A stretch of 64,000 nucleotides of DNA from Treponema sp. (GTDB lineage Bacteria > Spirochaetota > Spirochaetia > Treponematales > Treponemataceae): contig JAEESZ010000002.1 of the NCBI GenBank assembly GCA_016286535.1, forward strand, positions 1 to 64,000, given 5' to 3'. The notes below the pieces were generated by a model. It saw nothing but the letters and a program-made list of their open reading frames with translations. It made no database searches and was not told the origin of the DNA. Position 1 is the stretch's first letter. Each line of letters opens with the position of its first letter. Below, piece after piece: positions 9,812-19,512 of this stretch. The translations under genes were made by a program, and so were the position numbers.

Positions 9812-11023
9812 ATGAGCAGAAAAATAAAACTATCTTTAATAATTTTCATTTCTATATTCCTTTCAGCCTGTTCTAAAAATGGTACAGTAAAATCCATAAG
9901 CGAAAACGAACTTTTTACAATTCCATATGGAAACTTTGAAGAGCAGATAAGCGTAACAGATTTAAATACCGTAGGAAGTGTAAGATATGGTATTTTTATG
10001 CGGGATGGTTTTTTTTATGTAGTAAACGGGGAATCTCAGAAAATTATGGAGTTTAATTCCTATGGAGATTTGCTTACACTTTTTTATAATGAAGATTCTC
10101 CAATCCAGCGTTTAATTTCAAAATCAAACCGTCCGGACAAAAGCGTTCATCACGAAATTTCTTATCCTTTTGATTATCCTGGAATTATTGCAGTAGATTC
10201 AAACAAAACAATTTATACAGTATGTACCATTCCTAAAGACAGTCAGGAACATAGTAAGGATGGTTCTACTCTTTACAGTCAGACAGTACTTCGTTTTAAC
10301 CGGGATGCATCTCTTGTAGAATTTATTGGCCAGGAAGGTCCCGGCGGAACTCCGTTTCCATATATAAATAATATCTACACTACAAATAATAATGAGCTTG
10401 TTGTAGTAAGTACTTCCTCTTCAGGCTTTATTGTTTACTGGTTTGGAACAGACGGATACTTAAAATATGAAATTCCAATCTTAAATAAAAATGTTCCAAA
10501 ACTTAAGGAACTGGAAGATAACTGCTATTATTCCATAAAGAATGTTGTTCCTGATTTATATGACTACAAACTTTACGTAAATATTGATTATTACACCCCT
10601 TACATAGATGAAGGTTCAAAAGTTCAGTCCGGAATAAATTATGTTGCAAGTCATCTTTATCCGCTTGATATAGAAAGCGAAGTTTATGAAGATTCTGTTT
10701 CTATTCCGCCTTACGAAGAATCTGTAGTAGTTGATTACAGCCGCCTTGTTTACAAAATTCCTTACGACTTTTTAGGCATCACAAAAAACGGCTGGAAGTT
10801 CTTTATCTTAAAGACAGAAAGCGGTTTTGATATAGAAATGATACAGAATGAATCTCAGCGTATTATCAGAAGACACTTGAATGCAGATCATTCAAATATT
10901 TTGTTTGATAAAATCTCCCTTTCTGATAATGGAATTATAACTGTCTTATATATAGAAAAAGATAAGGCAAGGGTTGTCTGGTATAGAACAGATAATCTTA
11001 TTGATGCTTTCCTGGAAAAATAA
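9812..11023 (+). CDS. Hypothetical lipoprotein, beta-propeller/NHL-like
   Basis: Lipobox FISIFLSACS; repeated beta-rich segments; long ORF. Confidence 0.65.
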   Translation: MSRKIKLSLIIFISIFLSACSKNGTVKSISENELFTIPYGNFEEQISVTDLNTVGSVRYGIFMRDGFFYVVNGESQKIMEFNSYGDLLTLFYNEDSPIQRLISKSNRPDKSVHHEISYPFDYPGIIAVDSNKTIYTVCTIPKDSQEHSKDGSTLYSQTVLRFNRDASLVEFIGQEGPGGTPFPYINNIYTTNNNELVVVSTSSSGFIVYWFGTDGYLKYEIPILNKNVPKLKELEDNCYYSIKNVVPDLYDYKLYVNIDYYTPYIDEGSKVQSGINYVASHLYPLDIESEVYEDSVSIPPYEESVVVDYSRLVYKIPYDFLGITKNGWKFFILKTESGFDIEMIQNESQRIIRRHLNADHSNILFDKISLSDNGIITVLYIEKDKARVVWYRTDNLIDAFLEK

Positions 11024-11584
11024 ATGTTTGAAAATGTTGAAGAAGGCTACCCCGACAAGGAAAAACCGGTAAAGTTTTATTATAATCGGGAAGAAAGAAT
11101 TGCTAAAGCTCCGGAAATTGTTAAAAAATACTACCGGGGCGAAATGAAGCCTGTAAGGGGAATAAGGGTTCTCTTTACCGGGTCAAACAAGTATATTCTT
11201 TTTGCCTTAATCTTCTTTGTAGGTTTTGTCTGGATTTATAACGGTTTTAATAAAAGCAGAAATTATGCAAAAATCCAGAATGTAGACTGTGAACTTACCT
11301 GCTACAGTTTTGAAGACGTCATTTATACAAGTGTAAGTTTTAAATGGAATCCTAAGGCTGCTGCAAAAGATAAGGCAGACAGAAATATTAAGGTGAATTT
11401 TAAGCTTATTGATGCTGATTTACAGATTGTAAATGTAGACAGCGGAGAAATTACAATTCTTGCAGAAGACAGCGAAAGTAAATATATAAGATTTAAGAAT
11501 TCTGATTTTGATATTATCCGCTGTGATATTATAGTTAATATAGATGGCAGCGAAAAAGAATTAAGTACAAGAGTAAAACGATAG
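11024..11584 (+). CDS. Hypothetical single-pass membrane protein
   Basis: TM segment YILFALIFFVGFVWIYNGF; start abuts the stop of the upstream gene. Confidence 0.7.
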   Translation: MFENVEEGYPDKEKPVKFYYNREERIAKAPEIVKKYYRGEMKPVRGIRVLFTGSNKYILFALIFFVGFVWIYNGFNKSRNYAKIQNVDCELTCYSFEDVIYTSVSFKWNPKAAAKDKADRNIKVNFKLIDADLQIVNVDSGEITILAEDSESKYIRFKNSDFDIIRCDIIVNIDGSEKELSTRVKR

Positions 11585-11597
11585 AAGATGGTGAATT

Positions 11598-12008
11598 ATG
11601 AGCAGATCAATTGCCTGTATAGATTATAGAGATGGAAAAGTTTTTATAGCTAAAAGACAGAATAAGGGAGATATGGCCAACCGCTGGGAATTTCCCGGGG
11701 GAAAGCTGGACCAAGGCGAAAATGACCAGGAAGCTATAAAAAGAGAAATGAAGGAAGAGTTTGGTGTAAATGTAAGTGTTGGAGAAAAAATCTGCGAAAG
11801 CACTTTTATGCATAAGGATAAACTTTGTTACCTGGATGCATATTTTGTTCATTTTGAAGAAGACGGTATAAAAAGAAGATTTTCCCTGACTGAACATACT
11901 GACTACCGCTGGGAATTACTTGAAAATATTCCTTCTCTTGATTTTGTAGATTCTGATTTAAGTATTTATGAAAAAATAGTAAATAAAATAAAAGGTTTAG
12001 GTTTATGA
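11598..12008 (+). CDS. NUDIX hydrolase / (deoxy)nucleoside triphosphate pyrophosphohydrolase (MutT-like)
   Basis: Nudix box GGKLDQGENDQEAIKREMKEEFGV. Confidence 0.9.
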   Translation: MSRSIACIDYRDGKVFIAKRQNKGDMANRWEFPGGKLDQGENDQEAIKREMKEEFGVNVSVGEKICESTFMHKDKLCYLDAYFVHFEEDGIKRRFSLTEHTDYRWELLENIPSLDFVDSDLSIYEKIVNKIKGLGL

Positions 12009-12373
12009 AGTTAAAGTTCTTTTTTATTCTTTTTTTGTCTTTATGTGTAATATCCTTAGCTGCCTGTAAAAAAAATAAGGTTGAAATAATTGAGTTTGAT
12101 AACACCTATCCTCTGGCCCTGGCCCCTGATGTTCAGTGGGCAGTAATTACAGAACCCTATGCAACTTATAAACAGAATATAGGCTGGGATTCTCCAATTG
12201 AAGGACACTGCAGAAAAGGTGATGTTCTACAGATTCTTGGAAATGCAAGTGATGATAATGGAGAAATCTGGTACAGGTTTTTAGACGGCTGGCTGCATTC
12301 GTCTTGTCTGACAGTCTATTCAAACCGCTATAAAGCTCAGTCTGTATCAGATTCGTTAAAAGATAACAATTAA
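12005..12373 (+). CDS. SH3-like domain lipoprotein
   Basis: Lipobox SLAACK; GDVLQILGNASDDNGEIWYRFLDGWLHSSCL SH3b-like segment. Confidence 0.65.
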   Translation: MKLKFFFILFLSLCVISLAACKKNKVEIIEFDNTYPLALAPDVQWAVITEPYATYKQNIGWDSPIEGHCRKGDVLQILGNASDDNGEIWYRFLDGWLHSSCLTVYSNRYKAQSVSDSLKDNN

Positions 12374-12382
12374 GGAAAACAA

Positions 12383-13504
12383 ATGAGTTTAATAATAGCA
12401 GAAATAGGAACCAGTCATGAAGGTTCTATTGAAAAAGCCCTGGAAATGTGTAAAAAAGCAAAGGAAAGTGGTGCCGATGCCATTAAGTTTCAATGGGTTT
12501 ATGCTGATGAGATTTTGCATCCCGATACAGGTTATGTAAAGCTTCCTACAGGGAATATAAGACTCTATGACCGTTTTAAGCAGCTTGAATGCAGTAAAGA
12601 CTTTTATAAAAAATGTCTGGATTATGTACATAGTCTTGGCTGTAAGTTCTGCTGTTCTCCTTTTGGAATAAGAAGTCTGCATGAGCTTTTGGAATTGAAT
12701 CCTGATATTGTAAAAATTGCCTCTCCGGAAGTAAATCACTATCCTTTACTTAAGGAGCTTGCCGCTTACCGCCGCAGACAGTCAGAAAAAGGGGAGAAGC
12801 CCGTTTCAGTTATTATTTCTTCAGGAGTTTCAAAATTAAGTGATATTGAAAAGGCACTGGAAATTCTTGGTCATGAGAATGTTTCTCTTTTACACTGTAT
12901 TACAAGTTATCCCGCTCCGGAAAGTGAATACAACCTTAATGTAATAAAAAATCTTTCAGGAATATTTGGAATTGAATGCGGCGTCTCTGATCATTCTTTA
13001 AGTCCGGTTCTTGTTCCTGTATTAAATACCATTCTTGGCGGAAAAATCATAGAAAAGCATTTTACCCTGAGTAAGGAAACTTCCGGCCTGGACGATCCTG
13101 TTGCCCTTGAGCCGGAAGAGTTTGCCCTTATGGTTCATTGTATACACCAGAGCGAAGCAAGCCTGCGACATTATGGAGAAAGCCTTGCCTTTGAAAGAGC
13201 CATAGAACAGCTTTCGGAACAGTTTGGAAAAGATAAGGTTATGCAGGTGCTTGGAAGCGGGGTAAAAAAACTTGCAGCTTCAGAGCAAGCAAATTATGGA
13301 AGGACAAACCGCAGTTTGCATTACATGAAGTCCTTTAAAAAAGGCCATGTAATTAAGGAAGAAGACATAGCCGTTCTTAGAACTGAAAAAGAATTAAGTC
13401 CGGGGCTTAGTCCTGCTTTTCTTGAAGAAGTTACCGGTGCCGTATTACAAAAAGATGTAAGTAACGGGCAGGGGCTTTCTTTATCAGATTTTATTGAAAA
13501 ATAA
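12383..13504 (+). CDS. N-acetylneuraminate synthase family protein (NeuB/SpsE-like) with C-terminal SAF domain
   Basis: LIIAEIGTSHEGS, DAIKFQWV, SPFGIRSLHELLE, GVSDHSL, IIEKHFTLSKETSGLDDPVALEPEEF, then SAF-like SFKKGHVIKEEDIAVLRTEKELSPG. Confidence 0.85.
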   Translation: MSLIIAEIGTSHEGSIEKALEMCKKAKESGADAIKFQWVYADEILHPDTGYVKLPTGNIRLYDRFKQLECSKDFYKKCLDYVHSLGCKFCCSPFGIRSLHELLELNPDIVKIASPEVNHYPLLKELAAYRRRQSEKGEKPVSVIISSGVSKLSDIEKALEILGHENVSLLHCITSYPAPESEYNLNVIKNLSGIFGIECGVSDHSLSPVLVPVLNTILGGKIIEKHFTLSKETSGLDDPVALEPEEFALMVHCIHQSEASLRHYGESLAFERAIEQLSEQFGKDKVMQVLGSGVKKLAASEQANYGRTNRSLHYMKSFKKGHVIKEEDIAVLRTEKELSPGLSPAFLEEVTGAVLQKDVSNGQGLSLSDFIEK

Positions 13505-13549
13505 ATTAATAATATATAAACTAGAGCAAAAATAAGGAAAAACAGATAT

Positions 13550-14791
13550 ATGAAGACAAATGCATTAAAGGGAATGAAAGATATTTTACCTGCAGAACAA
13601 AGAATGAGAGATTATGTTCAGCAGAAAATACTTATGACATATAGACAGAATGGATTTGAAAGAATCTCCACACCAATTGTAGAGGATTCTGAAAATCTTG
13701 ATAAATCGGACGGCGGAGACAACCTCAATCTTATTTTTAAAATCCTTAAAAGAGGCGAAAAACTTACCGCAGCCCTTGCAGGCCAGGAAGTCAGCGAAAA
13801 AACTCTTACAGATATGGGCCTTCGTTATGATTTGACCCTTCCATTAACCCGCTTTTATTCAGAAAACAGAAACAACCTGCAGTTTCCTTTTAAAGTAATT
13901 CAGACAGACAGAGTTTACAGGGCCGAAAGACCACAAAAAGGAAGATTAAGAGAATTTGTTCAGTGTGATATTGATATTTTAGGGGATGCTTCCAGCAATG
14001 CCGAGGTAGAACTTATTGAAGTTACCGCCCAGGCCATGATTAATATCGGTTTTAAAGATTTTACAATCAATGTAAACGACAGAAGAATCCTTAGAAATAT
14101 GCTGGAGACAATGGGCTTTGCAAAAGAAAGTCTGGATTCAGTTTGCATCAGTTTTGACAAAATGGACAAAATTGGCTCAGAAGGTGTTAAAAAAGAACTC
14201 GAAGAAAAGGGCTTTCCTCAGTCAGCAATTTCTGCTCTGGTAGATTTTATTAATTCTTCTGACGAAATTACCCTTGAAAGTGTTGCAAATAAATGTTCAG
14301 ATCCTTCAATTGCAGACAGCTTAAAATATATCATTAAAACAGCCGGTCAGATTTCTGAAGGAAGATATAAAATTAAATACTGTCCAAGTCTTGTTCGCGG
14401 TCAGGGCTATTATACTGGTGCTGTATTCGAAATTGCCTGCGAAGGCTTTAGCGGAGCTGTTGGTGGTGGCGGCCGCTATGACAATCTTATTGGAAAATTT
14501 ATCGGCCAGGATATTCCTGCCGTAGGCTTCAGTATTGGTTTTGAAAGAATCTGTAACATACTCTTAGACCAGAACTTTCAGATTCCGGGCGAAAAAGAAC
14601 GCTGTGCCTTACTTTATGATGACTCAATTGATTTTGTAAAGGTTTTAAAAGATGCAAAAGACCTGCAGAAAGATTATATAGTTTCTGTAATTAAAAAGGC
14701 AAAGAAGGCAGGTCCTCAGTTTGATATGCTTGAAAAACAGGGCTATACAAAATTCGCCGGTTATAAAGACGGTGAATTATTTGTAAAATAA
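13550..14791 (+). CDS. hisS: Histidine--tRNA ligase
   Basis: GMKDILPAEQRMRDYVQ, LRYDLTLPLTRFYSEN, YRAERPQKGRLREFVQCDIDILG, GGGGRYDNLIGKF, VGFSIGFERI. Confidence 0.93.
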   Translation: MKTNALKGMKDILPAEQRMRDYVQQKILMTYRQNGFERISTPIVEDSENLDKSDGGDNLNLIFKILKRGEKLTAALAGQEVSEKTLTDMGLRYDLTLPLTRFYSENRNNLQFPFKVIQTDRVYRAERPQKGRLREFVQCDIDILGDASSNAEVELIEVTAQAMINIGFKDFTINVNDRRILRNMLETMGFAKESLDSVCISFDKMDKIGSEGVKKELEEKGFPQSAISALVDFINSSDEITLESVANKCSDPSIADSLKYIIKTAGQISEGRYKIKYCPSLVRGQGYYTGAVFEIACEGFSGAVGGGGRYDNLIGKFIGQDIPAVGFSIGFERICNILLDQNFQIPGEKERCALLYDDSIDFVKVLKDAKDLQKDYIVSVIKKAKKAGPQFDMLEKQGYTKFAGYKDGELFVK

Positions 14792-14820
14792 TTGACACAT
14801 ATTTAAATAAACTATATATT
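14792..14820 (+). promoter_or_regulatory. Putative sigma-70 promoter of rimP-nusA-infB operon
   Basis: TTGACA (14792-14797), 17-bp spacer, TATATT (14815-14820). Confidence 0.6.
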
Positions 14821-14845
14821 ATTATAGTCAGTTTAATTTAGAATT

Positions 14846-14877
14846 AAAAAGACTCGAGTTCCCGCTCGGGTCTTTTT
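14846..14877 (+). terminator. Terminator/attenuator hairpin in rimP leader
   Basis: AAAAAGACTCGAG-TTCCCG-CTCGGGTCTTTTT, 13 pairs with one T-G wobble, just upstream of rimP. Confidence 0.75.
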
Positions 14878-14884
14878 ATTTTAC

Positions 14885-15376
14885 ATGGGAATTATGGAAT
14901 ATACATCATATAAAGACATTAAATATTACGATGAGTGTGCGCCACTCGTAGAAGGTCTGGGTTACAGGCTTGTAGACTTAAAGATTGTTCCTTCAAAAAC
15001 AATCACAAAAATTTCTGCAATTGTAACACCACTTGATCCTGCTGCAAACATGGGAGTTAATGACTGTGCAAAAGTTCACAGAGTTTTACTTCCCCGTCTT
15101 GAAGCACTTCTGGGAACAGAAGAAACTTCAATGGAATTAACCAGCCCTGGAATTGAGCATAATATTAAAAATGCTGCAGAGTTCACTGTTTTTACAGGAA
15201 GAAATGTAAGGGTTTGGGACAAAATTAAAACAGACTGGGTAGGCGGTAAAATCACAGCTGCCGATACAAAATCTGTAACACTGGAACAAGAGAATGGAGA
15301 ATCAGTAAACATTCTTTATGAAAATATAGCAAAAGCAAAATTTATTTATAACCCTAATGAAGGAAAGGAGTCATAA
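14885..15376 (+). CDS. rimP: Ribosome maturation factor RimP
   Basis: YDECAPLVEGLGYRLVDLKI; GMNDCAKVHR-like region; LTSPGIEHNIKNAAEFTVFTGRNVRV; position before nusA. Confidence 0.9.
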   Translation: MGIMEYTSYKDIKYYDECAPLVEGLGYRLVDLKIVPSKTITKISAIVTPLDPAANMGVNDCAKVHRVLLPRLEALLGTEETSMELTSPGIEHNIKNAAEFTVFTGRNVRVWDKIKTDWVGGKITAADTKSVTLEQENGESVNILYENIAKAKFIYNPNEGKES

Positions 15377-15377
15377 T

Positions 15378-16850
15378 ATGTCAGAAATGGCAGATGCAAT
15401 CCGTCAGTTGATTCAGGATAAAGGATATTCTGAAGATTCTGTACGACAGACAATTGAAAAAGCTTTAAAAGCAGCTTACAAACGTACTTATGGAACAGAT
15501 GAAAACGCTATCGTTAAATTCAATGACGATATGTCAGATGTAAGCATTTATTCTCGTAAAACAGTTATTGACGGAGTCTGGGACCCTGTAAAAGAAATCG
15601 AACTTGAAGAAGCAAAACAGCTGGCAGGTGATGATGTTGAAGAAGGTGATGAGATTGATATTCTTGAAGATCCTAAATCTTTCAAACGTACTGCTGTTGC
15701 CACTGGAAAACAGACAGCTCACCAGGGCTTAAACGAAACTTATAAAGATTCTCTTTACAATGATTATAAAGACAAGATTGGTGAATTAATCATCGGATAT
15801 TATCAGAGAGAACGCAACGGAAACATTTATGTTGATTTAGGAAATGCCGGAAGACTTGAAGGTGTTTTACCTGTTAAATATCAGTCTAAACTTGAATTCT
15901 ACGAAAAGAACGACAGAATTAAGGCTCTTATCGTAGATATCAAAAAGACAAACTCAGGAATCCAGCTGGTTCTTTCAAGAAGCGATGCAAAACTTGTTTG
16001 CCAGATTCTTGAAAAAGAAGTTCCAGAACTTTCTGACGGAACTGTAGAAATCGTAAGAAGTGTCCGCGATGCAGGTTACAGAACAAAAATTGCCGTTACA
16101 ACAAAACGCGAAGAAGTTGATCCTGTAGGTGCCTGTGTAGGATTAAAAGGTGTTCGTATTCAGAACGTAATTCGTGAACTTTCTAACGAAAAAATTGATG
16201 TTCTTCGTTATGATGATGATCCTGTTGAATTCATTAAGAATGCACTTTCTCCTGCCCAGGTAGAAAAAGTTGTAATTCTTGATGCAGATAAGAGACAGGC
16301 TCTTGCAATCGTAGAAGAAAGTCAGTTCTCTTTAGCAATCGGTAGAACAGGTCAGAACGTAAGACTTGCAAATCGTCTTTGTGACTGGAATATTGATGTT
16401 AAGACTGTTGAACAGGCTCAGGATATGGACCTTTCAAATGTTACAACTGTTGTTAATGCACGTAACCTCTTCAATGCAGAACAGTCATACGACGAAATCA
16501 CAACTGTTGCTGAGCTTCCTGGTGTAAATGAAGCTGTTGCAGCATTACTTAAAGAAAATGGAATTGAACAGATTCAGGACTTTGTAGATGCTTATGAATC
16601 TGATTCAATCAATATTGAAAATATTTCAAAAGAAGATCTTGATCAGATTAATAAATTGATTAATGAAAATGTAGAGTTTGTTGAAGAAGATGCCCAGGAA
16701 GAACCTGAAAAACAAACTGAAGTTCAGCAGGAAGCAGCAGAACAGGAAGAAGAATATTTCTGTCCTGAATGTGGAGCAAAAATCACTCTTGATATGACAT
16801 GTTGTCCACAGTGCGGTGTTGAATTCGAATTTACAGAGGATGAGGAATAG
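15378..16850 (+). CDS. nusA: Transcription termination/antitermination protein NusA with C-terminal zinc ribbon
   Basis: S1/KH motifs (VEIVRSVRDAGYRTKIAV, DPVGACVGLKGVRIQNVIRELSNEKID, QFSLAIGRTGQNVRLANRL); C-terminal FCPECGAKITLDMTCCPQCGVEF. Start at MSEMADA inside ORF 15357..16850. Confidence 0.93.
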   Translation: MSEMADAIRQLIQDKGYSEDSVRQTIEKALKAAYKRTYGTDENAIVKFNDDMSDVSIYSRKTVIDGVWDPVKEIELEEAKQLAGDDVEEGDEIDILEDPKSFKRTAVATGKQTAHQGLNETYKDSLYNDYKDKIGELIIGYYQRERNGNIYVDLGNAGRLEGVLPVKYQSKLEFYEKNDRIKALIVDIKKTNSGIQLVLSRSDAKLVCQILEKEVPELSDGTVEIVRSVRDAGYRTKIAVTTKREEVDPVGACVGLKGVRIQNVIRELSNEKIDVLRYDDDPVEFIKNALSPAQVEKVVILDADKRQALAIVEESQFSLAIGRTGQNVRLANRLCDWNIDVKTVEQAQDMDLSNVTTVVNARNLFNAEQSYDEITTVAELPGVNEAVAALLKENGIEQIQDFVDAYESDSINIENISKEDLDQINKLINENVEFVEEDAQEEPEKQTEVQQEAAEQEEEYFCPECGAKITLDMTCCPQCGVEFEFTEDEE

Positions 16851-16857
16851 GAATTAA

Positions 16858-19512
16858 ATGGCAGAAGAATTAGAAAAAAAGCCCGAATTTGTTGTTCACA
16901 AGAAACAGTCTGATAATTCACCTTCTACAACAGAAAAGAAACGTGTTGTTGTAGTAAAAAAGAAGGTTGTAGTAAATCAGCAGGGAAATGGAACTGCAAA
17001 CACAGCTAATGTAAAAAATTCTACAGATTCTCAGAAACATGTTGTTGTTAAAAAAGCAGAACCTTCTGCAGAAGTAAAAGAAGAAGCTGCTGCTGAAAAA
17101 TCACAGCCAAAAGAGAATGCTAATACACAGTCTAAACCTGCTGCTCCGGTAAGAACTGAGCAGAACAGACCTAAGACTTTTGAAGTTAATCCTTCAAGAC
17201 CAAATGTAAAGGCTGGAAATCTTTCTGATAAGGCAAGAGTAAATCCTAACCGCCAGAATGGTTATTATAGAAATAACCAGAACGGAGGTCAGAGAAATTA
17301 CAACCGCGAAGGTTCAGGCTTTAATGGTGCTCAGGCAAGACAGAGTTATCAGCAGAACAGAGACCGTGATAATCAGAATAATGGTTACAGACAGAATGGT
17401 AATCAGAACCGTCCAAACTTTAATAAAAACGGACAGGGCGGATTCAATAGAAACGGAAATCCTGGACAGAACGGAAACCGTTTTGGTTCACAGGGTGGTT
17501 TCAGACCAAGAGGAGGAATGTCTTCTGCACCAGCTCCTTTACCAGTAGACCAGTCACGCCAGCAGTCTTCTAAGAAAGCTGCTTTCAAGGGTAAGAAACA
17601 GGTTTACAACCGTAAGGACGAAGAACAGTACGCAGACAATCTTTTTGAAACTAAAAAGAAGACAGAAACACCTGCAACAGTTGTTCCAAAATCAATTGAT
17701 ATTATGGAATCAATTTCTGTTTCAGACTTAGCAAAGAAAATGAACTTAAAGGCAAGTGAAGTAATTGCTAAGTTAATGGGAATGGGAATGATGATTACCA
17801 TTACACAGCCAATCGATTCAGATACAGCAACTTTACTTGCAGCAGAATATGGTTGTGAAGTACATCTTGTTTCTCTTTATGATGAAACTGTTATTGAAAG
17901 TGATAAAGATGACGGAGTTGAATTAAAACCTCGTCCACCAATTGTTACAGTAATGGGACACGTAGACCATGGTAAAACCAAGACTCTTGATGCAATCAGA
18001 TCTTCTCACGTTGCGGAAGGAGAAGCCGGTGGAATTACCCAGGCTATTGGTGCTTACTCAGTTACAACTCCAAAAGGAAAAATCACCTTCCTTGATACAC
18101 CTGGTCACGAAGCCTTTACAATGATGCGTGCCCGCGGTGCTCAGGTAACAGACGTTGTTGTTCTCGTAGTTGCCGCTGATGATGGTGTAATGCCTCAGAC
18201 TCTTGAAGCTATTGCCCATGCAAAAGATGCAAAGGTTCCAATTATTGTTGCTGTAAACAAGATTGATAAACCTGAAGCAAATCCAGACAGAGTAAAAACT
18301 CAGTTGTCTGAACAGGGCCTTACTCCTGAAGAATGGGGTGGAGATACCCAGTATGTAAATATTTCTGCAAAGCAGAAACTTGGTATTGATGAACTTCTTG
18401 ATGCAATTTTGTTACAGGCAGAAATGCTTGAATTAAAGGCAAACGATCAGTGTCGTGCAGAAGGAAAGATTCTTGAAAGCCGTGTTGATCAGGGTAGAGG
18501 TGTTGTTTCTACTGTTATTATTCAGCGTGGTACATTGCATCAGGGAGATCCTTTTGTTGCAGGTATTTATTCAGGCCGTGTTCGTGCCATGTTTGATGAC
18601 AGAGGCCGCAGAATTACAGAAGCAGGTCCTTCAACTCCAGTTGAAGTTCTTGGTATGGAAGAAATGCCAAATGCAGGTGATCCATTCCAGGTAACAGAAA
18701 GCGAAAAAGATGCACGTGCAATTTCTGCAAAACGTCAGGAACTCAAACGCTTTGAAGCTGCAAAGGCTGTTAAGAAAACAACTCTTGATACTCTCTTCAG
18801 CGATATTAAAGACAGTGAAGTTAAAGAACTTAAGGTTATCATTAAAGCAGACCTTCAGGGATCTGCCGAAGCCCTTAAATCTTCTCTTGAAAAACTGTCT
18901 ACAAGAGAAATCCGCCTGAACGTAATTCATTCAAGTGCCGGTGCAATCAATGAATCTGATGTTACACTTGCCGCTGCAGACTCAAATGCAATCATTGTTG
19001 GCTTTAATGTTCGTCCAACTCCAAAAGCAAAGATTCTTGCAGAACAGGAACAGGTAGAAATCCGTAAATATAATATCATCTACAAGTGTGTTGAAGAAAT
19101 TCAACAGGCTATGGAAGGTATGTTACAGCCTGATACAAAAGAAGAAGTTATCGGTATGGTTGAAGTTAGAAATACCTTCAAGGTACCAAAAGTTGGTATT
19201 ATTGCTGGATGTTCTGTATCAGAAGGTATCGTAAGAAGATCTTCAAATGTAAACCTTGTACGCGATGGTATTGTTATCTTTACAGGAAAGATTTCTTCTT
19301 TGAAGCGCTTTAAGGATGATGCAAAAGAAGTTTCTGTAGGTTATGAATGTGGTATAGGCTTAGAAAACTGGCAGGATATTCAGGTTGGCGATAAACTTGA
19401 AATATTCGAAATTGTTGAAGTTGCAAAAAAACTTGGTAAGACAATTGCCGAAGAAGAAGCCGAAGCTGCAAAAAGAAATGTAACCGCAGCAGGTTCTGAA
19501 GGAGCTCAATAA
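16858..19512 (+). CDS. infB: Translation initiation factor IF-2
   Basis: PPIVTVMGHVDHGKTKTLDAIR G1, GGITQAIGAY, FLDTPGHEAFT, VNKIDK; Asn/Gly/Arg-rich N-terminus. Confidence 0.96.
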   Translation: MAEELEKKPEFVVHKKQSDNSPSTTEKKRVVVVKKKVVVNQQGNGTANTANVKNSTDSQKHVVVKKAEPSAEVKEEAAAEKSQPKENANTQSKPAAPVRTEQNRPKTFEVNPSRPNVKAGNLSDKARVNPNRQNGYYRNNQNGGQRNYNREGSGFNGAQARQSYQQNRDRDNQNNGYRQNGNQNRPNFNKNGQGGFNRNGNPGQNGNRFGSQGGFRPRGGMSSAPAPLPVDQSRQQSSKKAAFKGKKQVYNRKDEEQYADNLFETKKKTETPATVVPKSIDIMESISVSDLAKKMNLKASEVIAKLMGMGMMITITQPIDSDTATLLAAEYGCEVHLVSLYDETVIESDKDDGVELKPRPPIVTVMGHVDHGKTKTLDAIRSSHVAEGEAGGITQAIGAYSVTTPKGKITFLDTPGHEAFTMMRARGAQVTDVVVLVVAADDGVMPQTLEAIAHAKDAKVPIIVAVNKIDKPEANPDRVKTQLSEQGLTPEEWGGDTQYVNISAKQKLGIDELLDAILLQAEMLELKANDQCRAEGKILESRVDQGRGVVSTVIIQRGTLHQGDPFVAGIYSGRVRAMFDDRGRRITEAGPSTPVEVLGMEEMPNAGDPFQVTESEKDARAISAKRQELKRFEAAKAVKKTTLDTLFSDIKDSEVKELKVIIKADLQGSAEALKSSLEKLSTREIRLNVIHSSAGAINESDVTLAAADSNAIIVGFNVRPTPKAKILAEQEQVEIRKYNIIYKCVEEIQQAMEGMLQPDTKEEVIGMVEVRNTFKVPKVGIIAGCSVSEGIVRRSSNVNLVRDGIVIFTGKISSLKRFKDDAKEVSVGYECGIGLENWQDIQVGDKLEIFEIVEVAKKLGKTIAEEEAEAAKRNVTAAGSEGAQ

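Noticed and set aside
17258-17548. 96-aa alternate-frame ORF in the IF2 N-terminus
   Set aside because: Low-complexity repeats keep the other frame open; IF2 frame is clearly coding.
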